The translations under genes were made by a program, and so were the position numbers. The notes under the pieces were generated by a model that was not told the DNA's origin, searched no databases, and was given only the letters and a program-made list of their open reading frames with translations. From positions 1 through 43,323 of the forward strand of contig JAGVJJ010000091.1 in NCBI GenBank assembly GCA_020051175.1: a DNA stretch of 43,323 nucleotides. The letters are read 5' to 3'. Of this stretch, positions 34,895-42,942 are shown in pieces (positions within the stretch are counted from its first letter, which is position 1; the number at the start of each line of letters is the position of its first letter). The stretch comes from Bacteroidia bacterium. GTDB taxonomy: Bacteria > Bacteroidota > Bacteroidia > 2-12-FULL-35-15.

Positions 34895-34951
34895 TCTTTA
34901 AAAATAGAGTTAATCTTATAGCAAGTTTAAATTTTTCGAAAAAATTTGCTT

Positions 34952-34986
34952 GCCAGCGTTTCTCGGCCAGCTCGAACTGACAGCGC
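34952..34986 (-). repeat. dispersed 35-bp element, copy 2
   Basis: Minus strand begins GCGCTGTCAGTTCGAGC and continues TGGCCGAGAAACGCTGGC. Same order as copy 1 (32878-32912) with a few changes and one gap. Together they flank the helicase gene as inverted copies. Confidence 0.65.
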
Positions 34987-35031
34987 TAAGGGTCATCTGA
35001 GCCTTTCTTTATTTCTTCTTAAGGTATAAAG

Positions 35032-35060
35032 TTTACATACTCTTAACATTAACGTAACAT
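35032..35060 (+). promoter_or_regulatory. Pho-box-like direct repeats before porin gene
   Basis: Three 7-mers on an exact 11-bp period: TTTACAT (35032-35038), TTAACAT (35043-35049), GTAACAT (35054-35060), each separated by 4 bp. The 7+4 layout is that of PhoB binding sites. The array ends at the -33 TTTG of the porin promoter. Confidence 0.75.
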
Positions 35061-35087
35061 TTGTTTTGGCCGATGCCGATACATTTG
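35060..35087 (+). promoter_or_regulatory. promoter of porin gene
   Basis: TTTG (35060-35063), 16 nt, TACATTTG (35080-35087); exact TAnnTTTG. The Pho-box-like repeats abut the -33 box, as in PhoB-activated promoters. Confidence 0.75.
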
Positions 35088-35127
35088 TTGCGCCAATTAA
35101 TATTTTTTTAACTTTTATTTTACGTTT

Positions 35128-36390
35128 ATGAAATTTAAAAGAGATGTTTTGTTAACCATGGTTTCAGTGCAACTGTTTTTATTTACATTGTTAAATGGAG
35201 CTACTGCACAAAATGCAGCTGTTTCTGATACGAGTGCTGCTCTATCCGATAGAGGGGGAACACCCGCTGCCAAGAAGCATTGGTATGAAACAATATCACT
35301 TAGGGGCTATGCACAAGTGCGTTATAACCGCTTGTTGGAAACCAATGAAAAGCTGAAATGCGATCAATGTGACAAATCCTGGGGGGAAGGGGGGGGCTTT
35401 TTTTTAAGGCGTATGCGTCTGATATTCAGTGGTAATGTACATGAAAGAGTGTTTATATATATTCAGCCTGATTTTGCGTCTTCAGCATCATCTACGAACC
35501 TTCATTTCGGCCAGATCCGGGATGCCTATTTTGATTTGTCCCTCGACCGGAAAAAGGAATTTCGTTTACGTATAGGGCAAAGCAAGGTGCCGTTTGGGTT
35601 TGAAAATATGCAGTCGAGCCAGAACCGTTTGCCTTTGGACCGAAACGATGCGCTTAACAGCTCTCTTTCAAATGAGCGGGATATTGGGGTGTTTTTTTAC
35701 TGGGCCCCCGATAAAATCAGGCAGCGTTTTGCAAGCCTGGTGAACGATGGTTTGAAAGGAAGCGGTGATTATGGTGTTTTTGGAATAGGGGCATTTAACG
35801 GTCAAACAGCAAATAAGCCTGAAGGCAATGACCAGGCGCATATTGTTGCGCGCTTAACGTATCCTTTTGAGCTAAATAACGGGCAGATCTTTGAACCAGG
35901 AATCCAGGCTTATAGTGGAAAATTTGTAATATCCACTGAAAACCGGAGTAAAAATGTAAAAGCGCCTACCGATTTCTCATTTGCCGATGAACGGGTTGCT
36001 GCAACTTTTGTGTTGTACCCAAAGCCGTTTGGTATACAGGCAGAATACAATATAGGCCGTGGTCCGGAATTTAATACGGTTACTGATTCAATAGAGGTGC
36101 AGTCGCTGAAAGGTGGGTATATTACGGTTTCTTATATGTTGAAAATAAAAAAGCAGGTACTCATCCCCTTTATTCGAAGCCAGTATTATGATGGAGGGAA
36201 AAGGTTTGAGCTGGATGCCCGCAGTTATATTGTAAATGAGTATGAGTATGGCATAGAATGGCAGCCGTTTAAGAACTTTGAGTTTGTGGCCATGTATACT
36301 ATGTCGGACCGCAGGTTTGAGGATATGGTGCAGCAGGATAACAGACAAAAAGGAAATCTTCTGCGTTTGCAGGCACAGTTTAATTTTTAG
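35128..36390 (+). CDS. phosphate-selective porin O/P-family protein
   Basis: 420 residues with a signal peptide (1-28, ending ATAQ). The mature protein has repeated amphipathic beta strands (ISLRGYAQVRYNRLLE, FFLRRMRLIFSGNVHERVFIYIQPDF, FRLRIGQSKVPFGFENMQSS), the hallmark of OprP/OprO-like 16-strand outer-membrane porins, and ends in Phe (LRLQAQFNF), the barrel assembly signal. It should pass phosphate across the outer membrane. Next to PhoU-like and PiT genes and preceded by a Pho-box-like array, so a phosphate-uptake role is well supported. Pho-box-controlled in this reading. Confidence 0.88.
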   Translation: MKFKRDVLLTMVSVQLFLFTLLNGATAQNAAVSDTSAALSDRGGTPAAKKHWYETISLRGYAQVRYNRLLETNEKLKCDQCDKSWGEGGGFFLRRMRLIFSGNVHERVFIYIQPDFASSASSTNLHFGQIRDAYFDLSLDRKKEFRLRIGQSKVPFGFENMQSSQNRLPLDRNDALNSSLSNERDIGVFFYWAPDKIRQRFASLVNDGLKGSGDYGVFGIGAFNGQTANKPEGNDQAHIVARLTYPFELNNGQIFEPGIQAYSGKFVISTENRSKNVKAPTDFSFADERVAATFVLYPKPFGIQAEYNIGRGPEFNTVTDSIEVQSLKGGYITVSYMLKIKKQVLIPFIRSQYYDGGKRFELDARSYIVNEYEYGIEWQPFKNFEFVAMYTMSDRRFEDMVQQDNRQKGNLLRLQAQFNF

Positions 36391-36435
36391 CTGTCTTACA
36401 AAAATAAACCACAGTTGAAAGCCTCTTGATTTCAT

Positions 36436-36453
36436 TTAACAATTTCTTAACAT
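36436..36453 (+). promoter_or_regulatory. Pho-box-like direct repeats before phoU-like/PiT genes
   Basis: TTAACAA (36436-36442), 4 bp, TTAACAT (36447-36453), same 11-bp period and almost the same 7-mer as the porin array. Possible -7 elements downstream: TAAAATTG (36462-36469, one mismatch) or TACTTTTG (36506-36513, exact). Confidence 0.65.
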
Positions 36454-36505
36454 TAAGACAATAAAATTGTAACACAGCTTTCAGGTCCAGTCAATAAATC
36501 AAAAG

Positions 36506-36513
36506 TACTTTTG
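36506..36513 (+). promoter_or_regulatory. -7 promoter element before phoU-like gene
   Basis: TACTTTTG, exact TAnnTTTG, 43 bp before the ATG at 36556. Lacks a TTG at normal spacing. Confidence 0.45.
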
Positions 36514-36555
36514 GGTACTTATTAATAAAGAAAACTATCAAAAAAATAAATAAAA

Positions 36556-37200
36556 ATGGCATTTAACATCTTTCACTTTTTTCAACCAAAAGACAAAGTA
36601 TTTTTCTCACTATTTGAAAAAGCTACCGCAAACCTGATCGACATTTCCAAAGCCTTGGTTGAAATGGTGACCACTTCTTCCCCTGCACGCAAAAAGGAAC
36701 TTATTCGTGAAATTGAGCGCCTTGAGCATGTTGGTGATAGTATTACCCATGAAACTTTCCATGAATTAAGTGCGAACTTTATCACTCCTTTTGACAGGGA
36801 GGATATTCATGCGCTGATTTCGGCCATTGACGATGTAGCTGATTATGTGCATGGGTCGTCCAAACGTATTGAAATTTATAAAATAGGAACCATGTCGCCT
36901 TCTATTATAAAGCTTGCTGAACTTATTCAAAAGTGTTCTGACGAGTTGCATACGGCAGTTTGCGAGTTGAGGAACATGAGAAATATAAATAAAATAAAGG
37001 AAGCCTGTGTACGTATCAACAGCATCGAAAACCATGCAGATGATATTTATGATATGGAAATTGCAAAGCTGTTTGAGGAAGAGAAAAATGCTGTTGAAAT
37101 CATTAAGATGAAAGAAGTGCTTTATGCGCTGGAAACGGCTACAGATAAGTGTGAGGATGCAGCAAATGTCCTGGAATCCATCCTTGTAAAAAATGCATAA
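36556..37200 (+). CDS. DUF47/PhoU-like phosphate transport regulator
   Basis: 214 residues, all-helical, of the DUF47 (PhoU-related, YkaA-like) family: PKDKVFFSLFEKATANLIDISKALVEM at the start, ERLEHVGDSITHE and TPFDREDIHALISAIDDVADYV in the middle, ALETATDKCEDAANVLESI at the end. The acidic E(x)xxD helices bind metal clusters in PhoU homologues. It is paired with a PiT permease 70 bp downstream, the usual arrangement, and likely restrains or gates it. Confidence 0.92.
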   Translation: MAFNIFHFFQPKDKVFFSLFEKATANLIDISKALVEMVTTSSPARKKELIREIERLEHVGDSITHETFHELSANFITPFDREDIHALISAIDDVADYVHGSSKRIEIYKIGTMSPSIIKLAELIQKCSDELHTAVCELRNMRNINKIKEACVRINSIENHADDIYDMEIAKLFEEEKNAVEIIKMKEVLYALETATDKCEDAANVLESILVKNA

Positions 37201-37270
37201 TAAACTTCTATAAAGCAGCCCTTAAAGCAACGATTTAGGGTGTTTTGCTTGCTTAAAATTAGCTTTACAA

Positions 37271-38326
37271 ATGACAATACTCGTTATTATTATAATACTT
37301 GCACTTATTTTTGACCTTATCAATGGTTTTCATGATGCGGCAAATTCAATTGCAACAATTGTTTCAACTAAAGTGCTGAGTCCTTTCCAGGCGGTTGTCT
37401 GGGCCGCATTTTTTAATGTGGTTGCTTTCTGGATATTCGATTTAAAGGTGGCAGACACGGTTGCGAAAATTGTACATACAGATGCTATTAACTTTGCTGT
37501 TGTATGTGCGGGGCTTCTTTCAGCAATTGCCTGGAACCTGCTCACCTGGTGGTTTGGCATTCCTTCCAGCTCATCACATACACTGCTAGGTGGATTTGCG
37601 GGCGCAGCAGTGGCTCATGCCGGATTTGGTGTAGTAAACCAGGAAAAAATCATGGTTACTTTTGCATTTATATTTTTAGCACCCATAATTGGTGTTATTG
37701 TAGCATCCATTATTACTGTAATTATTGTAAACATCAGCAGAAAAGCGAACCCCAACCGGGCCACGCGGTGGTTTAAACGGCTTCAGCTGGTATCTTCCGG
37801 TTTATTCAGTATCGGCCACGGTGGAAACGATGCACAAAAAGTAATGGGTATTATTGCCGCTGCACTAATGGTGTATATGGCACACCTTAAAGCACAAGGC
37901 CTTCCGATACCGGAATGGGCAAATATTGAGCAGATGGCAGATGCAAAGGGTAAAATGACGATACATCATATCCCGGGCTGGATACCTGTTGCATGTTATA
38001 CTGCTATTGGCTGTGGTACCATGATGGGTGGCTGGAAAATTATTAAAACAATGGGGACCAAAATTACAAAGGTAACTCCACTTGAAGGAGTGAGTGCCGA
38101 AACCGCAGGTGCGCTTACGCTTTTCATGACCGAGAAACTGGGTATCCCTGTTAGTACAACACATACAATTACCGGCTCTATCATAGGCGTTGGGATAACC
38201 AAACGTATTGCTGCAGTAAAATGGGGGGTTACCATCAACCTCATGTGGGCATGGATACTTACCATTCCAATCAGTGGTATTCTGGGCGCTATCCTTTTCT
38301 GGATACTTACGTTGTGTGGAGTGTAG
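37271..38326 (+). CDS. PiT-family inorganic phosphate permease
   Basis: 351 residues, about ten membrane segments. Two inverted PiT signatures: GFHDAANSIATIVSTKVLSP (residues 18-37) and GHGGNDAQKVMGIIAAAL near 185. C-terminal copy PVSTTHTITGSIIGVG mirrors IPSSSSHTLLGGFAGAAV. Low-affinity Pi (or metal-phosphate) : cation symport at the inner membrane. Follows the PhoU-like gene; ends at a strong terminator. Confidence 0.95.
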   Translation: MTILVIIIILALIFDLINGFHDAANSIATIVSTKVLSPFQAVVWAAFFNVVAFWIFDLKVADTVAKIVHTDAINFAVVCAGLLSAIAWNLLTWWFGIPSSSSHTLLGGFAGAAVAHAGFGVVNQEKIMVTFAFIFLAPIIGVIVASIITVIIVNISRKANPNRATRWFKRLQLVSSGLFSIGHGGNDAQKVMGIIAAALMVYMAHLKAQGLPIPEWANIEQMADAKGKMTIHHIPGWIPVACYTAIGCGTMMGGWKIIKTMGTKITKVTPLEGVSAETAGALTLFMTEKLGIPVSTTHTITGSIIGVGITKRIAAVKWGVTINLMWAWILTIPISGILGAILFWILTLCGV

Positions 38327-38360
38327 CAGAATCTTTTCTTTCTATAGAATTACAGTTATA

Positions 38361-38409
38361 AACCAAGTGCCTTACTTCTCAACAATGAGAGTAAGGCCTT
38401 GGTTTTTTT
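38361..38409 (+). terminator. terminator after the phosphate cluster
   Basis: AACCAAG (38361-38367) / CTTGGTT (38398-38404) outer stem with inner CCTTACT / GTAAGG pairs and a ttttttt tail. Confidence 0.9.
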
Positions 38410-38490
38410 GTATTTTTGTTAAGTATCTTTTTGCGTATTTTACGTTATAGGGTGATACCGGATTTTAAACCCAAAACTTACTTTTATTGT

Positions 38491-40233
38491 ATGAAATTAA
38501 AAGAAACAGTAGTGTGCCTGTGCTTACTTTTTAGTATTACTTTCTCTTTTTCACAACCTGTTACAGAGTTTTGGGATGCTGCCCAGACTAAGAAAAAGAG
38601 TGAGCAGCAGATGAAGGATGGTATGCAGCATGGTAAATTTATTTCCTGGTATGAGAATGGTGATGTTGCAAAAGAAGGGACTTTTTTTGAAGGAAAAGAA
38701 AACGGGAAATTTGTTATTTATTACCCTGGTAAAAAGCTTAAGTCGGAGGAAAACTACACCAAAGGCAAAAAGGATGGGGCGTGGAAATACTGGTATAACA
38801 GTGGAAATAAGGCTCAGGAAACTTTTTTTAAAAATGATCAGGCAGATAGTACCTGGACAGGGTGGTATGAAAACGGAACAGTAAAAAGCACTGAAGTGTA
38901 TAAAGCAGGTAAAAAGGAAGGTCCCTGGATCTACTATTACGAAAACGGTCAGAAAGAGAGTGAAGGGCATTTTAAAAATAATTTACCCGAGGGTACCTAT
39001 ACCGGTTGGTATAACAACGGAACCAAACAAAAGGAAGGCACATTTCTGAAGGGAAAAGAAACCGGTTCATGGAAAGAGTGGAGCAAAAGCGGAGTATTAA
39101 AGCAGGAGCTGGTGTACGAAAGCGATAAAGTGTTGCTGATGAACCTTTGGAGTGATGCGGGTACTGAACAATTAATAAAAAACGGCAATGGCAGGTTGAC
39201 GATTGTTTATGATAATGGTACAAAAAAAGCGGAAGGTAACTACCTGAACGGACTTATGGATGGGGAGTGGGTATATTACACACCAACAGGTGAGAAAGAT
39301 TACATGGTGACTTTCAGGCAGGGAAAGAAAAACGGCAACTGTACAAACTGGTATAAAACCGGAAAGCTGAAAAGTGAAGGCGCATACGTAAACGATCTTA
39401 AGGATGGTTATTGGAAATGGTACAACGAGGAGGGGAAGATTGAAATGGAAGGCCAGCTAACAGCCAGCCTTAGAACCGGCAAATGGATGAGCTGGTTTGC
39501 TGACGGCAAAAAAGAGTCAGAAGGATATTATAAAAACAATATGCAGGATAGCCTTTGGCAGTACTGGTACCGCGATGGATCGAAATGGAAAGAGGGGAGC
39601 TATAAGCTGAACAAAAGAGAGGGCTTGTGGACAATATGGTTTGAGAATGGCCAGAAATTGCAGGAAGGAAATTATGTTGGCGGTAAGGAAGAAGGCAACT
39701 GGAAGTCGTGGTATGCGGACGGTGTTGCTAAGGACGATGGAAATTTTAAAGCTGGTATCATGGATGGGGCCTGGAAAGGCTGGTTCCCAAACAATAAACC
39801 GAATTACGAAGGTTTTTATAAAGACAATCTTAAAACCGGAATGTGGAAATATTATTATGATTCGGGAAAAATTAAAGAAGCAGGGACTTATAAGGAAGGC
39901 CGGAAAAACGGGCATTGGGTATTCTGGACACCTCAGGGGGCAAAGGACAGTGAAGGAGATTATAAGGATGAGAAACCGGAAGGCAAATGGACCTATTACT
40001 ATCCTACGGGTGTAAAGTCAATGGAACAGAATTATGAAGATGGTAAATTAAGTGGTCCATCCAGTGCGTGGTATGAAAGCAGCAAACTGAAAAGCGAAAC
40101 ATCCTATAAGCTGGTGACGGATAAAAAGAGCAAACGTACCGAAAGCAAACCACACGGTAAATGGACATATTATGACCAGAATGGCAAGGTGATGATGGAA
40201 ACTACTTATAAATATGGAGTTAAAGTAAATTAA
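38491..40233 (+). CDS. secreted protein built of MORN/YwqK-type repeats
   Basis: 580 residues from the ATG at 38491, which directly precedes a clear signal peptide (1-22, ending FSFSQ). An in-frame start at 38416 would bury it. The mature protein is almost entirely tandem units of about 22-24 residues, pattern G.W..WY.nG....Ega(Y/F)k.gk..G.W (for example GKFISWYENGDVAKEG, GAWKYWYNSGNKAQE, GNWKSWYADGVAKDDG), roughly 22 units. Aromatic residues and Gly recur at fixed places, implying an extended beta-solenoid-like rod. Usually annotated as MORN-repeat or YwqK antitoxin. Surface or periplasmic binding role is inferred. Confidence 0.88.
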   Translation: MKLKETVVCLCLLFSITFSFSQPVTEFWDAAQTKKKSEQQMKDGMQHGKFISWYENGDVAKEGTFFEGKENGKFVIYYPGKKLKSEENYTKGKKDGAWKYWYNSGNKAQETFFKNDQADSTWTGWYENGTVKSTEVYKAGKKEGPWIYYYENGQKESEGHFKNNLPEGTYTGWYNNGTKQKEGTFLKGKETGSWKEWSKSGVLKQELVYESDKVLLMNLWSDAGTEQLIKNGNGRLTIVYDNGTKKAEGNYLNGLMDGEWVYYTPTGEKDYMVTFRQGKKNGNCTNWYKTGKLKSEGAYVNDLKDGYWKWYNEEGKIEMEGQLTASLRTGKWMSWFADGKKESEGYYKNNMQDSLWQYWYRDGSKWKEGSYKLNKREGLWTIWFENGQKLQEGNYVGGKEEGNWKSWYADGVAKDDGNFKAGIMDGAWKGWFPNNKPNYEGFYKDNLKTGMWKYYYDSGKIKEAGTYKEGRKNGHWVFWTPQGAKDSEGDYKDEKPEGKWTYYYPTGVKSMEQNYEDGKLSGPSSAWYESSKLKSETSYKLVTDKKSKRTESKPHGKWTYYDQNGKVMMETTYKYGVKVN

Positions 40234-40271
40234 CATCCACTTCAGGAATACCTGCCAAAACCTAAGTTAAG

Positions 40272-40514
40272 ATGCCATATCAGCCGGCAAGTAAATATGA
40301 TTTTGCTTATCCTTATGACAGCTCATATGGAATCCCTGAACCCTACTTTTGGACTGCTGTAATTATTCTGGGATATCTGGCGCTACGCTTTTATCTGTCT
40401 TTGAAAAGAGACAAAAAACAGATGGCACAGAATGCAAACAAGGAAAAAATAAAGAAGAAAAAGAAGTGGAAGCCGCCAATGAAGAATAAATCAGCTCCAT
40501 TTGAAAATAACTAG
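40272..40514 (+). CDS. small membrane protein of unknown function
   Basis: 80 residues with one hydrophobic segment (about 27-44, FWTAVIILGYLALRFYL) and a very basic Lys-rich C-terminus (residues 48-72), so probably Nout-Cin single-span. Starts 38 bp after the MORN-repeat gene; may share its transcript. No family recognised. Confidence 0.6.
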   Translation: MPYQPASKYDFAYPYDSSYGIPEPYFWTAVIILGYLALRFYLSLKRDKKQMAQNANKEKIKKKKKWKPPMKNKSAPFENN

Positions 40515-40522
40515 CGGAATAG

Positions 40523-41074
40523 TTATGAATTGCTCTCTTCTTTATAAATCCACAAAGAAAGTTTCCCTGGAGCGTTATCAATAGTAAAATCACTGCTTTC
40601 GTCCGTGAGGTTTATTTTTACCTGGCCAAATTTTTCAGATTTTACAGACCATATATTAAATCCCATCTCCGTCTGGCTGGAGCCATAGTAGTTATCAAAA
40701 TAGCTTTTAAACCTGTTTTGCACCTCTTCAGTGACTTCGGCATTATTAATGAAAATGATGGACTGGATTTCAAACAATCCTTTTTCATCAAAATTGTATG
40801 TTACATTGAAAGAACCTACGCTGTCCGGTAACGCATATTCATAATAAAGATAAGCGCTGTCAACTTCCAGTGGTTTGGCGGTTTCTTTTTTTAATACGGT
40901 GTTTATGTCATCTCCCAGGTTCATTGTTCTGAAAAGGCCTTCATTTCCTGCCAATACAAGTTCCGGGATGGCTGCGGGATCGGTTTTTTTTGTAGTGATT
41001 TCCGAGCAGGAACTTAGTGTTATTGCAGCAATAAGCACCATTGTAAAATTTTTTGCGGATGACTGAAAAGGCAT
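40523..41074 (-). CDS. lipoprotein of unknown function
   Basis: 183 residues from the ATG at 41074. Lipobox LSSC with Cys23 (VLIAAITLSSCSE). The remaining protein is acidic and beta-rich with no recognised motif. An earlier TTG at 41095 would add seven residues. It is convergent with the small membrane protein gene and lies 8 bp from it. Confidence 0.7.
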   Translation of the reverse strand: MPFQSSAKNFTMVLIAAITLSSCSEITTKKTDPAAIPELVLAGNEGLFRTMNLGDDINTVLKKETAKPLEVDSAYLYYEYALPDSVGSFNVTYNFDEKGLFEIQSIIFINNAEVTEEVQNRFKSYFDNYYGSSQTEMGFNIWSVKSEKFGQVKINLTDESSDFTIDNAPGKLSLWIYKEESNS

Positions 41075-41095
41075 GATGAGTTTATTTTGAAACAA

Positions 41096-41408
41096 AGTTA
41101 TAACGAATTACCTACTGATTTTATTGAAATTGCATAAATCTTGAAATAAAAAAACATATCTGGGGTTAACTATTACTGATTTGAGTATGTAATTCCAAGT
41201 TAAGGCTTGAGATGAAATTGGGGAATACTTTAGGAACAATTGGCAGCAATCAATTGGAGTTAAGGAGCGTTAAGGGAGGAATTTAGGAAAATAAGGGAAA
41301 TTGGGAATTGCTACCTTTTATCCTAACGAAAATTAAAAACTTGTACTTTTGCTATTCAAATAATTGTTACTGTTCATTATATCCATCAATTCAATTAAAC
41401 TATTTTAG
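41096..41408. other. intergenic region
   Basis: About 330 bp between the lipoprotein start and phnA with no credible gene. AT-rich, with G-rich patches (41214-41306, ggagttaaggagcgttaagg). TACTTTTG at 41344-41351 is an exact TAnnTTTG and is the likely -7 box for phnA. Confidence 0.5.
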
Positions 41409-41966
41409 ATGTCAATAAGCCTAGAACTCAAAAAGCGAAACCAAGATTTATGCGAATTATGTAATTCGGAAATTGCAACCGTTGAATTTACAGTGAGTCC
41501 CAAAAGTGATAGTAGCGTAGAAAATCAAGTGGCGGTATGTGAAACCTGCATGAAAGCAATGGATAATAAAGATTCAGCGTTTCACTGGCGGTGCATCGAA
41601 GGTAGTATCTGGAGTCCCTTTCCAAGCGTACAAGCGTTGAGTTACAGGATTCTGAATCAATACAAGGAAGAAGCTTGGGCTAACGATTTGATTAATTCAG
41701 TAGATTTGGATGAAAACACAATCCAATGGGCATTAAGTGCATTTGAAATGCCGGATGCTCATAAAGATGCATTTGGAAATATTCTTGAAAATGGGGATAA
41801 TGTGGTTCTTACGCAAGCCCTCAATGTGAAAGGAACTAATTTTACTGCTTCTAAAGGAACGGTTGTCAAAAGGATTAAACTGGTAAATGATAATCCTGAA
41901 CAAATTGAAGGTAAGATTAACGATCAAGTAATTGTGATACTTACTAAGTTTGTGAAAAAGGGTTAA
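41409..41966 (+). CDS. phnA: PhnA/YjdM-family zinc-ribbon protein
   Basis: 185 residues. N-terminal zinc ribbon with CELC (15-18) and CETC (44-47); C-terminal PhnA domain from about 118: KDAFGNILENGDNVVLTQALNVKG, KGTVVKRIKLV, EGKINDQVIVILTKFVKK. Longer than E. coli YjdM (111 aa) owing to a 60-residue middle section. The name comes from the phosphonate operon, but the family is widely distributed and its function is not settled; the E. coli protein is not a phosphonoacetate hydrolase. Its own promoter at 41344-41351 is likely. Confidence 0.9.
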   Translation: MSISLELKKRNQDLCELCNSEIATVEFTVSPKSDSSVENQVAVCETCMKAMDNKDSAFHWRCIEGSIWSPFPSVQALSYRILNQYKEEAWANDLINSVDLDENTIQWALSAFEMPDAHKDAFGNILENGDNVVLTQALNVKGTNFTASKGTVVKRIKLVNDNPEQIEGKINDQVIVILTKFVKKG

Positions 41967-42022
41967 GGTATAGTTTATAAATGTTGTGTCGACATTTTCG
42001 GCAAACATTTGTGTTGATTTTT

Positions 42023-42724
42023 CTAATAAAAATTAGCCACTTTAACGAGCTTTTTTGCATCCAAAATTCGAATCTTCCTGCCTTCGGTTTCAATTAATCC
42101 CTCGTCTTTAAAATTATGCAGGAGGCGAACAAGTGTTTCAACAGCAATACCTACAATGCTGGCGAGGTCTTCACGTGGTAAAATAATTTCGACCGGTTTA
42201 TTTTCATTTCCCTGCTTACGGTATTTGTCTTTAAGAATAAGTAAACTCAATGCAAGACGCTCCCGTACAGATTTATGAGCAAAAGCTGCTATACTGTTTA
42301 CCAATACACCAAACTCATGACTTAAATTTATCAGTAGCTTTTTTGAAAGAACAGCTGATTGGTCAAGAATTTTCAAAAAAAAATTTTTGGGAATAAAACC
42401 TACCAATGATTCTTCTAATGCCGCTGCGGAATCAGAATAAGGTTCCTCACAAAGCAAAGCCGGGTAGCCAAGAAGCTCTCCCGCATTACAGACATATATG
42501 ATTTGCTCTTTCCCTTCCTGATCGGCCTTGTATTTTTTCACTTTCCCTTTTTTCAGAAAGTATATCCCATTTGGAACAGTTCCCTCTACAAAAATGTTTT
42601 GGCCTCTTTTGTATTTATGAATAACCATTTTTGATTCCAGGTATTCCAATTCCTCCTTTGGCAATCCCTCAAGTACGGAATTACTCATGAAATGAAATTT
42701 ATCTATTGGAAAACCTGTTGGCAT
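42023..42724 (-). CDS. Crp/Fnr-family transcription regulator
   Basis: 233 residues. Cyclic-nucleotide-binding-like domain (about 15-125; HKYKRGQNIFVEGTVPNGIYFLKKGKV, GELLGYPALLCEEPYSDSAAALEE), dimer helix (about 128-160; HKSVRERLALSLLIL) and helix-turn-helix (ILPREDLASIVGIAVETLVRLLHNF) with the E..xR recognition pattern of Fnr. It lacks an N-terminal Cys cluster. The start at 42724 fits the -7 box at 42749-42742; an inner ATG at 42688 is the alternative. An FNR-type box (42777-42790) lies between this gene and the divergent GcvH-like gene, so self-regulation and control of the neighbour are likely. Confidence 0.9.
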   Translation of the reverse strand: MPTGFPIDKFHFMSNSVLEGLPKEELEYLESKMVIHKYKRGQNIFVEGTVPNGIYFLKKGKVKKYKADQEGKEQIIYVCNAGELLGYPALLCEEPYSDSAAALEESLVGFIPKNFFLKILDQSAVLSKKLLINLSHEFGVLVNSIAAFAHKSVRERLALSLLILKDKYRKQGNENKPVEIILPREDLASIVGIAVETLVRLLHNFKDEGLIETEGRKIRILDAKKLVKVANFY

Positions 42725-42741
42725 AATAAGTTATAAAGATG

Positions 42742-42749
42742 CAAAGATA
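42742..42749 (-). promoter_or_regulatory. -7 promoter element of the Crp/Fnr gene at 42724
   Basis: On the minus strand TATCTTTG, exact TAnnTTTG, 17 bp before the ATG. The FNR-type box centre lies about 35 bp upstream of it. Confidence 0.6.
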
Positions 42750-42776
42750 AGAAACCCAACCTTATTTTTCAGAAAG

Positions 42777-42790
42777 TTGACCTAAATCAA
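42777..42790. promoter_or_regulatory. FNR/CRP-type operator between divergent genes
   Basis: TTGAC-CTAA-ATCAA, one base from the TTGATnnnnATCAA consensus, inside a longer palindrome AAGTTGA (42774-42780) / TCAACTT (42787-42793). Located between the Crp/Fnr gene (-) and the GcvH-like gene (+). Confidence 0.7.
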
Positions 42791-42835
42791 CTTTTTTATC
42801 CCTTTAGCGTCAAAGGATAGTAAAAATCAGCCCCA

Positions 42836-42843
42836 TACCTTTG
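42836..42843 (+). promoter_or_regulatory. -7 promoter element of GcvH-like gene
   Basis: TACCTTTG, exact TAnnTTTG and identical to the -7 box of the other FNR-box promoter (13072-13079). The start codon is about 100 bp downstream, so a leader of roughly 90 nt would exist. Confidence 0.5.
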
Positions 42844-42942
42844 TTGAAGTTCTATATTCCTCTTTCTATATAACCACAGTTATATGAAACCAGAGCACCA
42901 CCACAATACATTCGTAAATAAAAAAAACAATGAAAAAGCAAG

